This document shows, piece after piece, positions 1 through 12,300 of a DNA stretch of 64,000 bases. How positions within the stretch are numbered: the stretch's first letter is position 1; each line of letters starts with the position of its first letter. Both the position numbers and the translations under genes were made by a program. The stretch covers positions 34,492,871 to 34,556,870 of the forward strand of contig OY747707.1 in the NCBI GenBank assembly GCA_963556495.2, written 5' to 3'. This DNA comes from Valencia hispanica (taxonomy: Eukaryota > Chordata > Actinopteri > Cyprinodontiformes > Valenciidae). The notes beneath the pieces were generated by a model. It made no database searches, had not been told where the DNA came from, and saw nothing but the letters and a program-made list of their open reading frames with translations.

Positions 1-899
1 CAGGTTTGTGACGTTTGTTAGTAGCTTGAAAAAATGCCATTCCACCGGCTTCTTGTTTTGCAGCTTCACTATGTGTTATAGCGCCACTACGTGGGCAACC
101 GAAAAAAATGTCTTCTGATTGTACATTAGTTTATTGTGAATCTGAAGACTTTTAACCCACACTCTCGTTCTTGTAAAAGCAGTTCATTTGCTAAGAAAGC
201 GTACCGTCTGTTTATGCTGTGGATGCCCACTCACTGTGGAGGCTGTGTTGTTGTATTGGTGCCGCCTCTTTGATACCCTGTCATCAGTCTTGTACTGGAT
301 TTTTGTTTGACTGAGGTGAGATATTATCCTGAGACGTCACCCGTCAGGCAACAATGCAGTCCTGTCGTGGTGACAATAACCCTGTGCTGTCTTTTAAGGA
401 ATAAACGAGATCAACCTCCTCAGAGCCTGATTTGTTTTGGACACGTGATCTCCAGGCTCTCTCAAAGCGACTGGCAATAAGACACGATATGATGAAAATA
501 TAACCTTGTTTCAAACCAGACAGCTTCATCCTTCAGTCATTAGATTGCATTCAAGAGGAGGGTAAACGCTGCATTTATGCAAATTAGAATTCGCATTCTA
601 AAGGAAAGTCATGATGCTGTTTGATGCTATCCCAAAGAGTCCTCTTATTGGTTGATTTCTGTTGCTATGGCACCAGACATCTGATGCTGAGCCCTTTAGG
701 TTCCCCATCCATGTTGGTGCAGTGGTGGTCTCTTAGCTAAGCTCTGAGCAACTGGACTGAGCCACAGGTCTGTCAATGACACAGTCAGTAGACTGTCAGT
801 GTCATATAGCCAAGGGATGCTATCAGAGCCCCAGGTCTCAATCTGTGTATAGCTGGCCACCCTTACAAACCAGGTAACTGAGCAACAACAAGAGGCGTA

Positions 900-1260
900 A
901 GCAAGGTGAGCAAAACACCTGTAACCCCACTGTCTGAAACACACCATCTCCAACATAAAGTACGATGGTTGCAGCATCATGCTTTGGGGGGGGGGCTTCC
1001 TTTAGGAGCAGCAGACCATGGAAGGTTTGTAAAGACAGAAAAGGGCAGAACAATAGTTCCAAATTCTGGAGATCCAAATCAGTCTGTCAGAGAACTGCGT
1101 CCTGGTAGGAGATTTATGTTGCAGCAAAACAACAACCTGGAGTGTACAGTAAAAGTTATAGGGAATTGGTTCAAACACATCAAGGATGATGTTCTGGAGT
1201 AACCAAATCAAAGTCCAGATCTTATCCCTGTTATAAATGGTTTACGCCTGATCCCCAAGC
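900..1260 (+). mobile_element. Tc1/mariner transposase remnant
   Basis: The translation runs HHLQHKVRW, then LPLGAADHGRFVKTEKGRT and LRPGRRFMLQQNNNLE, following the Tc1 consensus around FQQDND (the second catalytic Asp is now Asn). It continues towards NQSPDL. It has stops and shifts, so it is long dead. Confidence 0.75.
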
Positions 1261-1789
1261 AATCTAACAGAGTGAGCTAGTTTGTAAGGAAGAATGGAGA
1301 AAAATGTCAGTGTCCATGCATATATCAAATACTGTCCTGAAAGGGGTGAATATTGTTATGATAATTGACTTTATCTTTTCTATTTTAATCAACTGAAATT
1401 TTTAAGTAATAAGATGCATTCACTTTGATATCTAAGAGGGTTTTTTGCACATTCTTGTCCAACATCTAAATTATTTCGACAGCGATTTCATTTATACCAA
1501 CAATTAAAAAAACGAAACATACTTTTTGGCACTGCATGCATACACCCCCAAATATATTGGGTGAAAACATCCCTAAGCAGGTTATACCACAATCATACAC
1601 TGTTTGTAATCATGAACAAAAACAAAACATAGTTCTGGTTGGATATTTGATCACTTTTCTTGGCAGAATTGGTCGAGTCCTTTTAAAGTGGTTGGTTTTC
1701 TGACACCGACTCAGCCTTCAAAGTTGTGTGTTCATAATCACTAATTTACCTTGATTCATCCATGTTTGAACAATTTTTATCCAAATTGT

Positions 1790-2370
1790 TCCTTAAAAAT
1801 GGAAATTGATTAGGAAGTTCAGGATCCACCCATGAACCACTAAGACTCCAGTCCTGCCATGAAGGGAAAACTGCAGGAACACCACCATGGACTGAAAGGA
1901 TGGAGACCGAAAACGACACCCCTGAAATTTCTCCCATTTGAGCACATTGACAAACATGATGGCTTCTGTTTAGAAGAGACAAAGACTGAGATAATTGGCC
2001 ACAATGACAAGGAGACTATTTGGAGGAGTAAAGTTGAGTCTTTCAAACCCAAGGGAACCATACTAACTGTTAAGCATGGTGTTGGCGGTGTCATGCAATG
2101 GAATACCAAACATATAAAAACTGTCTTGGAATGGATAATGTAGGCTAATATTAAGCTTCTGGGATGGCCTTTCCAAAACCCTGTCTTCAAACCAGGTAAA
2201 AATGTTTGGACCTTTCATAAAAGCTGCATCGACGCCAATAACCATCCAGTTTAAATGAGCACTATCAATTCTGCCAAGAGGTGTGCTCAAATATCCATTC
2301 AGAACTCAGCAAGGAGCTTGTTGATGCCGATAGAAAAGCGTGTGGTCAAAGTAAAACTTCCTAAAGACAG
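1790..2370 (+). mobile_element. Tc1 transposase remnant
   Basis: Reads IIGHNDKETIWRSK and later GTILTVKHGVGGVMQW, recognisable as the Tc1 GHND..VWRKKGE...TVKHGGGSIMLWG stretch, then a degraded [16 protein letters not shown] region. Stop codons and indels throughout. Confidence 0.75.
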
Positions 2371-2613
2371 TTAAACAATCATTAAGGGTGTTTATGTATA
2401 TATTTTAACCTGTATGACTAATTTTGACCATGTGGATAAAAACTAATTCCACAGTAAATTCCTTTTTTCCTGGAAAAAGAACAATGGAAATACATCATTA
2501 AAGGCTCCAAAGTTATTCATGCATTTAAGAGAATTTGAAGAAATCCAGATCGTGACTGTTAAGCTAAGTGTTTCATGAAATTCACCACAACAAAATATGT
2601 TCTTCATTCCCAG

Positions 2614-2619
2614 TTTATT
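2614..2619 (-). terminator. Candidate polyadenylation signal of the aff3-like gene
   Basis: AATAAA on the minus strand about 570 bases past the stop codon. This is the first canonical signal noticed downstream, so the 3' UTR may run from 3188 to about 2595. Inference from position only. Confidence 0.35.
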
Positions 2620-3188
2620 TTTTTCTTACAAAGATGAGGATCTATCAAATATTGCACAGTAAAAAAACATAGAAAGTGAAAATATAAGATACTTTAACGG
2701 AAAAATCACTTAGAGAATTTCCCCTTTTTGAGAGAGTGACGCATGGTCAATCCGTCTTTTTTTTTTTTTTTTTACACCATTTTCTCTCACTTTGCACCCA
2801 GAGAAAATCTTTGCTAAACAATAACAAAGTCTAAAGCACAGACATATTTCACTCATTTCTTCTTTGATGCTCTGGGTACATTTGGCAAAAGTTTAGAGAC
2901 TTAAATCAGCCACAGAACAGGCAACTCTTCCGATTAATCCAACAATGAGGAAGAAGGTTGTAAAACTGTCCTTCAGAAGGCTTTGCACACAATGCTGGCG
3001 TTCACATCCCAACGTTTGACAAAGGTGGCCTGTGGCTTGGTGAGATGTTATCTAAGTCCATTTCCACACACCACATTGGTTATCAGGGTTTTCCTGACAG
3101 GTGTTTGCTGTGAGTTTTTAGTCTTTTACAGCAAAATGAAGCGTGAGGAGCAACTTGGTCGGTTAAAGGGAAATCCTCTCTGCTGGAG

Positions 3189-3310
3189 TCAGTTCAGTTT
3201 GGCACTAATGCGTATCCACTGAAGAGCCTGCCTGGTGTATTGGACCGCGTGAGCAATGCTACTGTGCAGAGTCAATGGCCCAGATAAAGTATTCAAGTAA
3301 TTGAAGAACT
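3189..3310 (-). CDS. aff3: aff3-like exon 19, C-terminus and stop
   Basis: Encodes [18 protein letters not shown] then [22 protein letters not shown] and TGA. It matches the family end EFFNDLDLLMGPVTLHSS...LVQYSQQGLHWLR. Acceptor TTGTTACAG. It is more diverged than exons 14-18 but colinear without gaps. Confidence 0.9.
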
Positions 3311-6300
3311 CTGTAACAACAAAGATTAACAGAATTCCTAAAAGCTTTGAAAACTTGATAGTGAAGTTTGAAGTTTGAATTTAACAAAGTATGAAAAAGT
3401 TAAGGGGGTATGAATTATTTATTTCATGAATTAATTGCATGGCACTGTATATATTTGTTTACCTTTATTCTCCTTCGCGAGGTTATCTGCCACCTCCCAG
3501 TACTCATAGCTGTACAGGACACTGTTGGTGATGTTCAGGTGGTTTGCTGCCATCTGGTGGATGCGCTGAGGGATGCTTATGAGAGACGCAGAGCTCCTGT
3601 CCCCATTTGAACCCCGTCTGTGGTGTTTTGCTGTGGGTGACAGTGACGGCAGGAGTGCTGTTGTAGGCCTGGGAGTGAGAAGACATGCAGAGCAGAGCGA
3701 TGCCAATCAGTATAATTTCAGAGGCCGGAACGGAGGAGCCAAGAGGATTAAACATAGAAGCCTAGTTATTATCCACTCACTTCACAGAGTCCATCCAGCC
3801 GGGTGGCGTTGTAGGCACTTTGGGAGAACTCTATAATAAGACCAAAACAAAATTTATAAAACCACCCATATGAAAGTTTTACTATTCTACCAAGTGATGA
3901 CTTTTGTGTCATTAGATATACCTTGAAATAGTCAAGCAGCACTTTGGAGTACTTTAGCGCATGATCCTTTTTTAAGCGGAACATCTGCCAGTAAAGGAGG
4001 GCAAGGCATCTGAAACTGTAAACACAGACACGCCGCACAAACCATTCTCAAAATTCTCATCTTTTGTAGCAGTGATAGATGTGGCATAAACAGAGAGGAT
4101 GACAAACGCACCACAGAACCGCCAGCTGTTTGTCCTCCTGTCTCGCTCCAGGGCCAGAGTGGCTCTTGAGCCTCATTGCGTACCTTAACACACAAAGGTG
4201 TCAGTCGGAGGTTTTTAACTTAAGAACTTCCAATCACATCTGTTTTTGCATCGTTATGTTGATATAATTCACCTGATCAGCTCCACTGTCTCAGAATACA
4301 TGGTGAAAGGAGACTTTGCCTCGAGCGGCCCTTCCTCCATCGACTTCCCACATTCCATGAAGGACAGAGCAGCATCAACGTAGTTAACAGCCTTTCCCAG
4401 CTTGTCCACCTGGAAAAGGCAGGTAAATAAACCAAAATAAATAAAAAATGTATAGGGCATGTTCAAGAATTGACAAATCATAAGACAAGCATTCATTTGT
4501 CCTGCCCAGAACATAAATTGCGCCTGCATTTATTAAATAATGCAGGCGCAAAAATATTGTTTTACCTCCACAACTTTCTAACGCTTTCTCATGTTAGAAC
4601 CACAAAAATCTGTGCACTTTTTGGAGATCTTTATTGATAGATCAAAACAAAGTAGATTGTAACGAGACCATCTACACATCCATCCATGCATTTCCATGCA
4701 CACGTTAATTTATAGCTAAGGACAATTTAGAGTAAACAATTCACCTAAAAGTCATGTTTTCGGAGTGTGGGAGGAAACAGGAGTACCCAGTGAGTGAAAA
4801 CATAAAATAATTTCCTTTTTAGCTGTTGCTGTATGCTTGGGGTTGTGGCCCTTCACTCCAGCCTCATGGGTATTAACAGATTTCTTTCAAGTATAGCCCT
4901 GAATGTAGCTCCATTCATCTTCACATTACCTCTGACCAGCGTCACTGTCCCTGATGAAGAAAAGTATCCCCACAGTATAATGCTTAACATTGGGGATTGT
5001 GTATTTAAAATTGCGGAAATAACTTTTCACCTCACATCGAGTTTTGCATGTAGATCAAAAAGTAAAATATCAGTTTAATAGCTGTTCTGTCAACAGATTC
5101 TCTCCCCTGAGATGTTGATCTCTGCAGCTCCTCCAAAATTAGCATTTACCTTTTGGCTGCTTCTCTCAATAATGTTTTCTTGGCCTGCCTGTAAATTAGT
5201 TTGTACAGCCATGTCAGCTATGATCAAACAGTGCTCCCCGCAATGCTCAAAGCTGGGCATATTATTTTGTAGCATAACCCTGTTTTAAACTTCTGCTATA
5301 CTTTATCTCTGACCTGTCTGCTTTGCTCCTCTAACAAACCTCGGAGGGCTTCTGAAGACACCAGGATTTATGCTGAGACTGATTTATACAAAAGTAGAGT
5401 CTCTTTAGTATTGATTCTTTACTTTGGTAAATTGTAATTGAGTTCCATAGATTTCTTTTTGGGGAATCAGAGTAAAGGGGCTCAAAACAAATACATGACA
5501 AACTGATCTGATTTTTATTTGTTGAAATGTTTGAACTGTTTTACTTTGTAATGTATTTAATCTATTTTTGTGCTTATTTATTTCAAACAATAAAATAAAT
5601 AAATAAAACAAAAACAAACAAAAACACCAGTCCAAGTAAAAAGTGTAAATTCATAACTTCAGTAAATATTCACTAATTAATATATACATTATGTATCAAA
5701 GAACATGTAAATTAAGAGAAGTACATTAAGTAATATATTAATAATATATACATAAAATAATTATCTGCATGAAAGGTTTTTATTTTATTGTGCTGACTAC
5801 TTTCACTTCAAAACTATGTGATTCTTCGTTTTCGTCTATACGATCAAAAATACCACACATTGAGGTTTTTGGTTGTAATATGATATATAGACATAGATAT
5901 GTGCATACTGGAGCAATGTATGCTGGAAGATTGTTCTTTTTATGAACACAACAGTGTTCTATTTAGTAATTTTCTGTCCTCACCTAGCTCCCTCCCAACC
6001 CTATCACATATACTAAAACATCACTGGATAAGATATTGTCACAGTAATGTTTTAAAGCATCTTCTGCGACTAAGTGTGTTGGCAGGACAACCTGCCATTT
6101 TCTATCTAACGTGAATTTAGTTTTCCATTATTTTCTCACAGATCCGATAATTTTCAGACATGAGGTATGAATTAGAGAACGACCGATTAATCGGTAGGCG
6201 GATAGTATCGGCGCCGATAGCAGTAACAACTAATTAATTACTATGGGCCTCAGAACTATCGGCCCAACATTACTAAAATGTGAAGAGCGAGCGACCCAGA

Positions 6301-9300
6301 AACAGTATGACAACTGGCATGCTGGGTGCACAGCAACACAAGGTAACTGTTTAAAGTCTTAGGTTATAAACAAATTTTGACTTTATATATAATTGTAACA
6401 TTAGGGTTCATTCATAAATCAGGTTTATGTTTATGTTTGGATTATCCTGACGTGATGTGAGGGTAATGAACGAACCTACTGTGTTTGGTTAAAGTTAGCC
6501 AGCATTAGCAGCAACTTTGTCCACTAGTTTGTTTGTTTTTTACCAACATTGCATATGTTATGAAGTTACAGTAACCTTATCTAACGTTAGTCAAATCTTT
6601 GACAACAACATATCATGTTTAGACAAAGCCAACTGCTAACATATAACGTTAGCATGAACTATTGGAGTGAATGAGCTAATCAATGTTTAGCCTACAGCAC
6701 AGGCTAGCTAGTTAACCTAACTAGAACATAGTGAAACGGAAAACATCGTGAGATTGAATTGGAGAAAGCTTATTTCATGCTGGGTAGTCCTAATGTGAGA
6801 ACTGGGCGGTCCCCTTATGGGAGTGTTTATTTTGTTATGCGAGCTAGCTTCAACCTTAGAATTGGCCAGCATATGCGGCCAGTCCCTGAGTAATCTCAAC
6901 TCACTCGTAAGGTGCAATACATAAAGGGATTCCACAGCACCATGTAACATGTATTTTTACTGTGCTTTTATGCATAAATAAGACGAGTAAAAAGCTGAAT
7001 TAATCTATTTCAACATACTCCGTCTGTTATTGTGGTCGGGGAACAAATACAATTTGTGAGCTGTTCAAGTAGCGAACTTCACTGCAGTCAAGCCAGCTTC
7101 CACTTCTAGGCTAGGCTATAGCACACTTTCAACAGCAGGGTAATTCAAGGTGCTTTACATGATTTGGTGATTTAAAAAACAAAAAAACAATGGAAATTAA
7201 AAGTAAAAGAAACACACATTACACATGATACACAATAAAGTAAGAGAAAGATCAATAAAGCAAGAGAGCATGAACACATTTCATACATATGACATCAATC
7301 ATTTAATTGAAGGCAATTCTAAACAGATGGGTTTTTAGTCTAGATTTAAAGCAGTTCAGAGTTTCAGCAGCTCTACACTCGTCAGGAAGTCTGTTCCAGA
7401 TAAGGGGAGCATAGAAACTGAAGGTGACTCTGAACCCATTCAAACCCTAAATAAATGCATTGACCAAATAAATGGTTGGATGTGCCATAACTTTCTCCAG
7501 CTGAATAGAAACAAAACTGAAGTAATTATTTTTGGACCCAAAGAGGAACGATCAAGAGTCAGCACACAGCTTCAGTTAATACAGCTAGAAACTACTGATC
7601 AGGCCAGAAATCTAGGTGTAGTAATGGACTCAGACCTGAACCTCCAGGGTCACATAAAGGCAATAACAAGGTCAGCCTTCTATCACCTGAAGAACATTTC
7701 TAGAATTAAAGGACTGATGTTGCAACAGGACCTAGAAAAACTAATCCATGCGTTTATATTTAGTCGGATTGATTACTGCAACAGCATCTTCACAGGTCTG
7801 CCTAAAAAGTCAATCAGACAGCTGCAGCTGATCCAGAACGCTGCTGCTCGCGTCCTCACTAGAACCAGGAAAGTAGAGCAAATCACCCCAGTTCTAAAGT
7901 CCTTACACTGGCTCCCTGTAGCTCAAAAAATAGACTTCAAAATACTCCTACTAGTTTATATCATTACATGGCCTAGCACCAAAATATGTTGAAGACCGGT
8001 TGTCACAGTACCAACCCCCAAGACCACTCAGGTCCTCCAACTCTAGCCTACTAAACATCCCTAGACTCAGAACTAAACATGGGGGAAGACACCTGACAGG
8101 AGGGATGAGTTCACTATTTGAACAAGATCAGACACAATAACAGGAAGAACTTTCTTTAGAAAAGCTGTGGATAGGATATCAAGACAGCAAGAGGAGGAGC
8201 TTAAATGGATAATGATTTTTTCAAGGCTGTTCTGGTTTAATTTGTGGAATTCAGACATTTTCTCTGGATCAGGCCGAAGTTGGGGAGAGTATCATCTAAT
8301 GTTCTTGCTTGTCTATCTTGGGGGTTGTTGGTATGGATGTTAAAATCCCCCACAATGATAAGTTGGTCATAGTCGATACATATTACAGAAAGAAGGTCAT
8401 TGAAATCATTAAAGAAGTTAGAGTTAAGTTTTGGTGGTTTATATAAACTTAGAAATAAAGCTTTGTTAGGCTCATTTATCTGGGTGGCTAGGTATTCAAA
8501 AGAATCAAACGTGCCCAGGGTTACCTTTTTAAAGTTCATTGAGTTGTGAAAAATGGTGGCTACACCTCCACCTCGTCTGTGTTTTCTGCTCTCGCTTAAG
8601 AAATTGTAATTTGGAGGAGTAGATTCTATCAATGCAGTTGTTTGGTTATTTTCATCTAAGTTTCTGATTAAAAAAAGGGTGTGTAAATTATGCTCAGTGA
8701 TGAAGTCATTGATAAGAAAAGACTTCCCGGATAGAGATCTAATGTTTATTAAAGCTAACTTAAGTATTGTGATGATGGGCAGCTGAACCTTCTGACAGGT
8801 TATCAATTTGAGATTTTTTTTAATATGAGAGCGTGTGGTTAACGGTTTATGTTTCCTGCTGCTGATAATCACTGAAATCTTAGACTCAGGGGTGCCGGGC
8901 GAGTTCTGGGAGACGGTAGGGGTAGATTTACAGCCCGGTTCCCTCAAATATAAAATATCTGTAATAATCAGTAGGGGGATGCTCCCAGGCTTATTGACAC
9001 TAGTCCCAGGGGTTTGGTGTAGTGTAAGTTTAGGTGTTAATCGTGTCCCAAATTTGATTTGCTCGTTCAGTCTGTCTGTAAAGTTTCTAAATGGAGACTC
9101 ATTTGATGTGGCTGAGTCACAGGAAGATGAAGACTTAATCTCTGATGGTTGTTTATGTGTTCGGTCCGATGATGTCATCATGACTTGCTGTTTTTGTTCT
9201 TTGATATCCATGGGCGCCTCAAGGTCAGCTTTTGGGAGCAAGTGTTTTGCTTTCTGATTTTGATAAGAGAAAATGTTTGCTGCTAAGAGCCTTACTCCGG

Positions 9301-12300
9301 CCTTGTTAAGAAAACGTTGGCCTGCTTTGAACAGATGATTAGCACTTCCAAATACTTTGAAATTATTAATAAATGTGAACGACTTCTCAGCTGATTGTTT
9401 CTTCAGCCATTTATGGAGCATGCGGAGTCTGCTAAATCTTTCATCATTCCCTTCAGGGACTGGTCCGCTGATGAGGATGTTTATGTTAACTCCATCAAGT
9501 CTCTGTAGGAGATCAGAAAAGTCTCTTTTCAGAATATGTGATTGTCTCATCGCGATATCTGCTGATCCAGCGTGAATGACAAGCTTTTCCAGAGTAGGAT
9601 GTTGGTCCAAGATGTTCTGGATTTTTTTCTGATAATTCTCTCACTGTATTTTTGTAGCAGCTATAAACTCTGATGTTCTTGCTACAAAAAGCCTCAATTC
9701 CATTAATTGATCCGTCTCTAGCATTAATTTAACCCACAAATGTACACGCGACAACAAAACATGTGAGGGAGTGACAATATTTTTCGAAGTGGATGCTGAC
9801 CTGACCACAGTCGAACCTCATCCATGTTACACGGTGGCTTCACTTGCTGGAGGGCTTGGCTCGGTGAGAGCTAGCCTGGATAAAAATCTTAGTCTACTCA
9901 TTACATGTATAATCGTTTCTTGCAAGAAAACATCCGGATTTAAACATGCAACATATGAGATATGAGAAATATGAGATTACAAGGCTAGTGAGCGCATTCT
10001 GTCTTTTGATTTTAATAGTAATTTGATTCGTGAATCAGAGTATTAATCAGGCAGTTACAAAACTCGTTACTTAACTCAGAAATTATACTCAATGGAAAAA
10101 AATTGTGGCTGCTTATGTCACTATCGGTCGCTCACTACAATCGGCCAAGCAATCAACTATCGGCTATTAATCAGCTATCGGCCTTACTCGCTATTGACCA
10201 AACCCACTATCGGTCGTTCTCTAGTATGAATATCCTAAGAGCAAGACACCTAATCTAAGTCACCATGAGCAAATTTCGTGCTGTATCATAACATGTGAAA
10301 AGCAGGTGTGAGCTGTGGTATTTGGTAACTGCTTCACACTGTGTTTATGGAAGACTCTCTAATTTTGCAATCCATCATGGGAAAGTAGGAATAGCTTGGG
10401 TTAGTTTTCCGGTCTGACTCTGAATTGTTAAAACAGCTCCCTCACTGAAGCCTTTACAAAAATGTTAAAGATCTGACTTCAATAAACCAAAGTTTTCCCA
10501 CTAATAATAAATAGACCTTTCAGATGAAAATGTCTACTTTTTAATGCCCCAACGTTTGCTATTGGGTCCCCTTTTGTTACTTTGATTTGCAAGCATGCTT
10601 CTTGCATGCCTGATTGAATACAACTAATAAACTTTTGCATGCTTTTCAAGTAAAAAAGGATATTTGTATTATTATTGCATAACATCGCAGTTAAAATTTG
10701 AAATTGCATCAAATTTGAAAAACTCACCATTGCATCAGCACGATGCTTCATCCGTTTAGCTTCATGTAAATAGTATTCCGCATGGTGAGAACTGTAAGAA
10801 AATCAAACATACATAGTTAAAACCTTGTAGTGCTTTGTCACCAGTAAGTTGAACTATCTCAGCTTTTTATGTAACGTGAAAGCTGTGCAGAGGCTAATTT
10901 GTGGACTCACGTTTCTTGGTTTGGGACGGTCCCCCTGTGACCAGCAGGTCCCCAGGTGGACTCGGATGGTGGCTGAGGCTGCCTTGATGGTTTTACACAC
11001 TCCACCTCTATCTTTGGCTGCACAGAAAAATGCTAAAATAAAACTCAATGTCTCAAGGAGCAGAGCAGTCTAAACAAAAGTGTGTGTGCAAAGATGTCAC
11101 CTTTACAACTGCATCTCTATTCTTGTCTTTGCTCTTCTGTGCACGGGACTGCTGCTGTTCAGTCGTTGTCTTTGCTTTGGAGGGAGGCTTGGTGGGTTCA
11201 GGGCTCTGGGGCAGCGGAGACAAAGGAGACAGGGGAGACACTGGCCTCTTGCTGTCCAAGAACTCCTCCAGGTATCTTCAAGGAAACATATCCACATGCA
11301 ACTTTGCTGTCTGTCATACTGCTTGCATCGCACCAGTCAGTTTAAAAATGGTCCCCTGATAAAAACGAGAACCTGGACATTTTCATCAATCTATGAATTT
11401 CCCCCCGGATGCACGTAAAAAGTGGACATGTCCGGAGAAAAGAGGACAATTGGTCACCCTAACTAAAAAAAAAAGGAAATTAAGATGTTATAACTCCACT
11501 GATTTCATAAACAAATAAATGATAAATGAGGTAGTAGAGCTCATGTGTGTACAAAGTACAAATATATGCCCTATAGCATGAAGAAAGCTTTTTGGCTTTT
11601 TAGTTGGTAAATAAATTATTTCAGATCATTCATGATGTCATTAACTCTAGCAGTTTCCACGGCATTAGGATAAGAAGCAAGCCCAAAGAATCCTAGATCT
11701 TCCAATCAATGATGGTTCTTGCATGCCCTGGGCGAGCCCCACCTTTTGCCACCCCCTAACCAATCAAATAGCAAGAAATGAGATAAATCCTTGGACAGGA
11801 TAACTGCCCAGATGGCCCATACCAATAAACCACCACTGCCTCTACTATACTAAACAGTGGGCATAGGATGTTTTTCACATATTCGGACTCACCTGGAATG
11901 TTGAGAAAACCCAGTTTTACTCTAATATGATCAAAGAAACTGGTTGCAGTTAAAGCAGAGTTCAGCAAACCCCACACATCAATGTTTGTGATGGAAGGAT
12001 AGAAATAGCTTTATCCACGCATCCAACAGTCAGTTGACATGTAGTTGGTTTCATGACATGATCCATAAACTAGAAGTACATTTATGATGTAAGGTGTTGT
12101 AATTGTTACCCATTGTGCACTGTCTCAGTAACGATGTTCTCAGCTGGTAAGGATGAAGGTTCTTTCTGCCCTGGGGTCTCGCTTGGATAAAGAAGACTCC
12201 TCTTGGTTTCTCTCTGTCCAATACCATTCTCTAGCTGGTGACAAACCAATGAAGAACAAGTGAACATGAAACATTTCTGTGTCATATTGTCTTGAAAAGG

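Larger units (their letters stand above)
1..2595. other. Intergenic tail beyond the aff3-like gene; Tc1 debris
   Basis: I recognise no gene in this stretch. It holds two decayed Tc1-type fragments (annotated separately) and otherwise unremarkable AT-rich sequence. Short ORFs here show no family resemblance. Confidence 0.6.
7141..9730 (-). mobile_element. L2-type LINE, minus orientation, with flipped internal segment
   Basis: Three blocks. From the right: 9730 to 8085 on the minus strand carries an esterase-like region, an AP-type endonuclease and the start of a reverse transcriptase. The middle block, 7436-8084, carries the RT C-terminal part on the plus strand. The last block, 7435 to 7141, returns to the minus strand with the extreme C-terminus and 3' UTR. 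The RT catalytic core between the first two blocks is deleted. The junctions join adjacent parts of one LINE protein, so the middle block appears inverted in place. Confidence 0.8.
6173..10223. mobile_element. Non-autonomous hAT-type DNA transposon, interrupted by an L2 LINE
   Basis: The ends are inverted: left TAGAGAACGACCGAT, right (reverse complement) the same 15 bases, followed by subterminal CTATCGGC/GCCGATAG motifs in both orientations. It is flanked by a perfect 8-bp direct duplication GTATGAAT, the target-site length of hAT elements. About 1.5 kb of the element's own sequence lies on both sides of the LINE at 7141 to about 9730. No transposase-like ORF is visible in that part, so it would have needed a transposase supplied elsewhere. 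Confidence 0.85.
4410..10727. other. aff3-like intron 13 (6.3 kb)
   Basis: This intron splits the C-terminal homology domain. It holds a repeat fragment, a Tc1 remnant and the 4.05-kb hAT element with its LINE insertion. From 5280 to 6160 and from 10232 to 10720 I see only AT-rich sequence without recognisable elements. Confidence 0.8.

Noticed and set aside
3189..4409. AFF1, AFF2 or AFF4 as the identity of the minus-strand gene
   Set aside because: The C-terminal exons follow AFF3 wording ([14 protein letters not shown], [30 protein letters not shown]) more closely. Not excluded for a diverged fish duplicate.
8835..9257. 140-codon plus-strand frame
   Set aside because: Antisense shadow of the L2 esterase/endonuclease frame.
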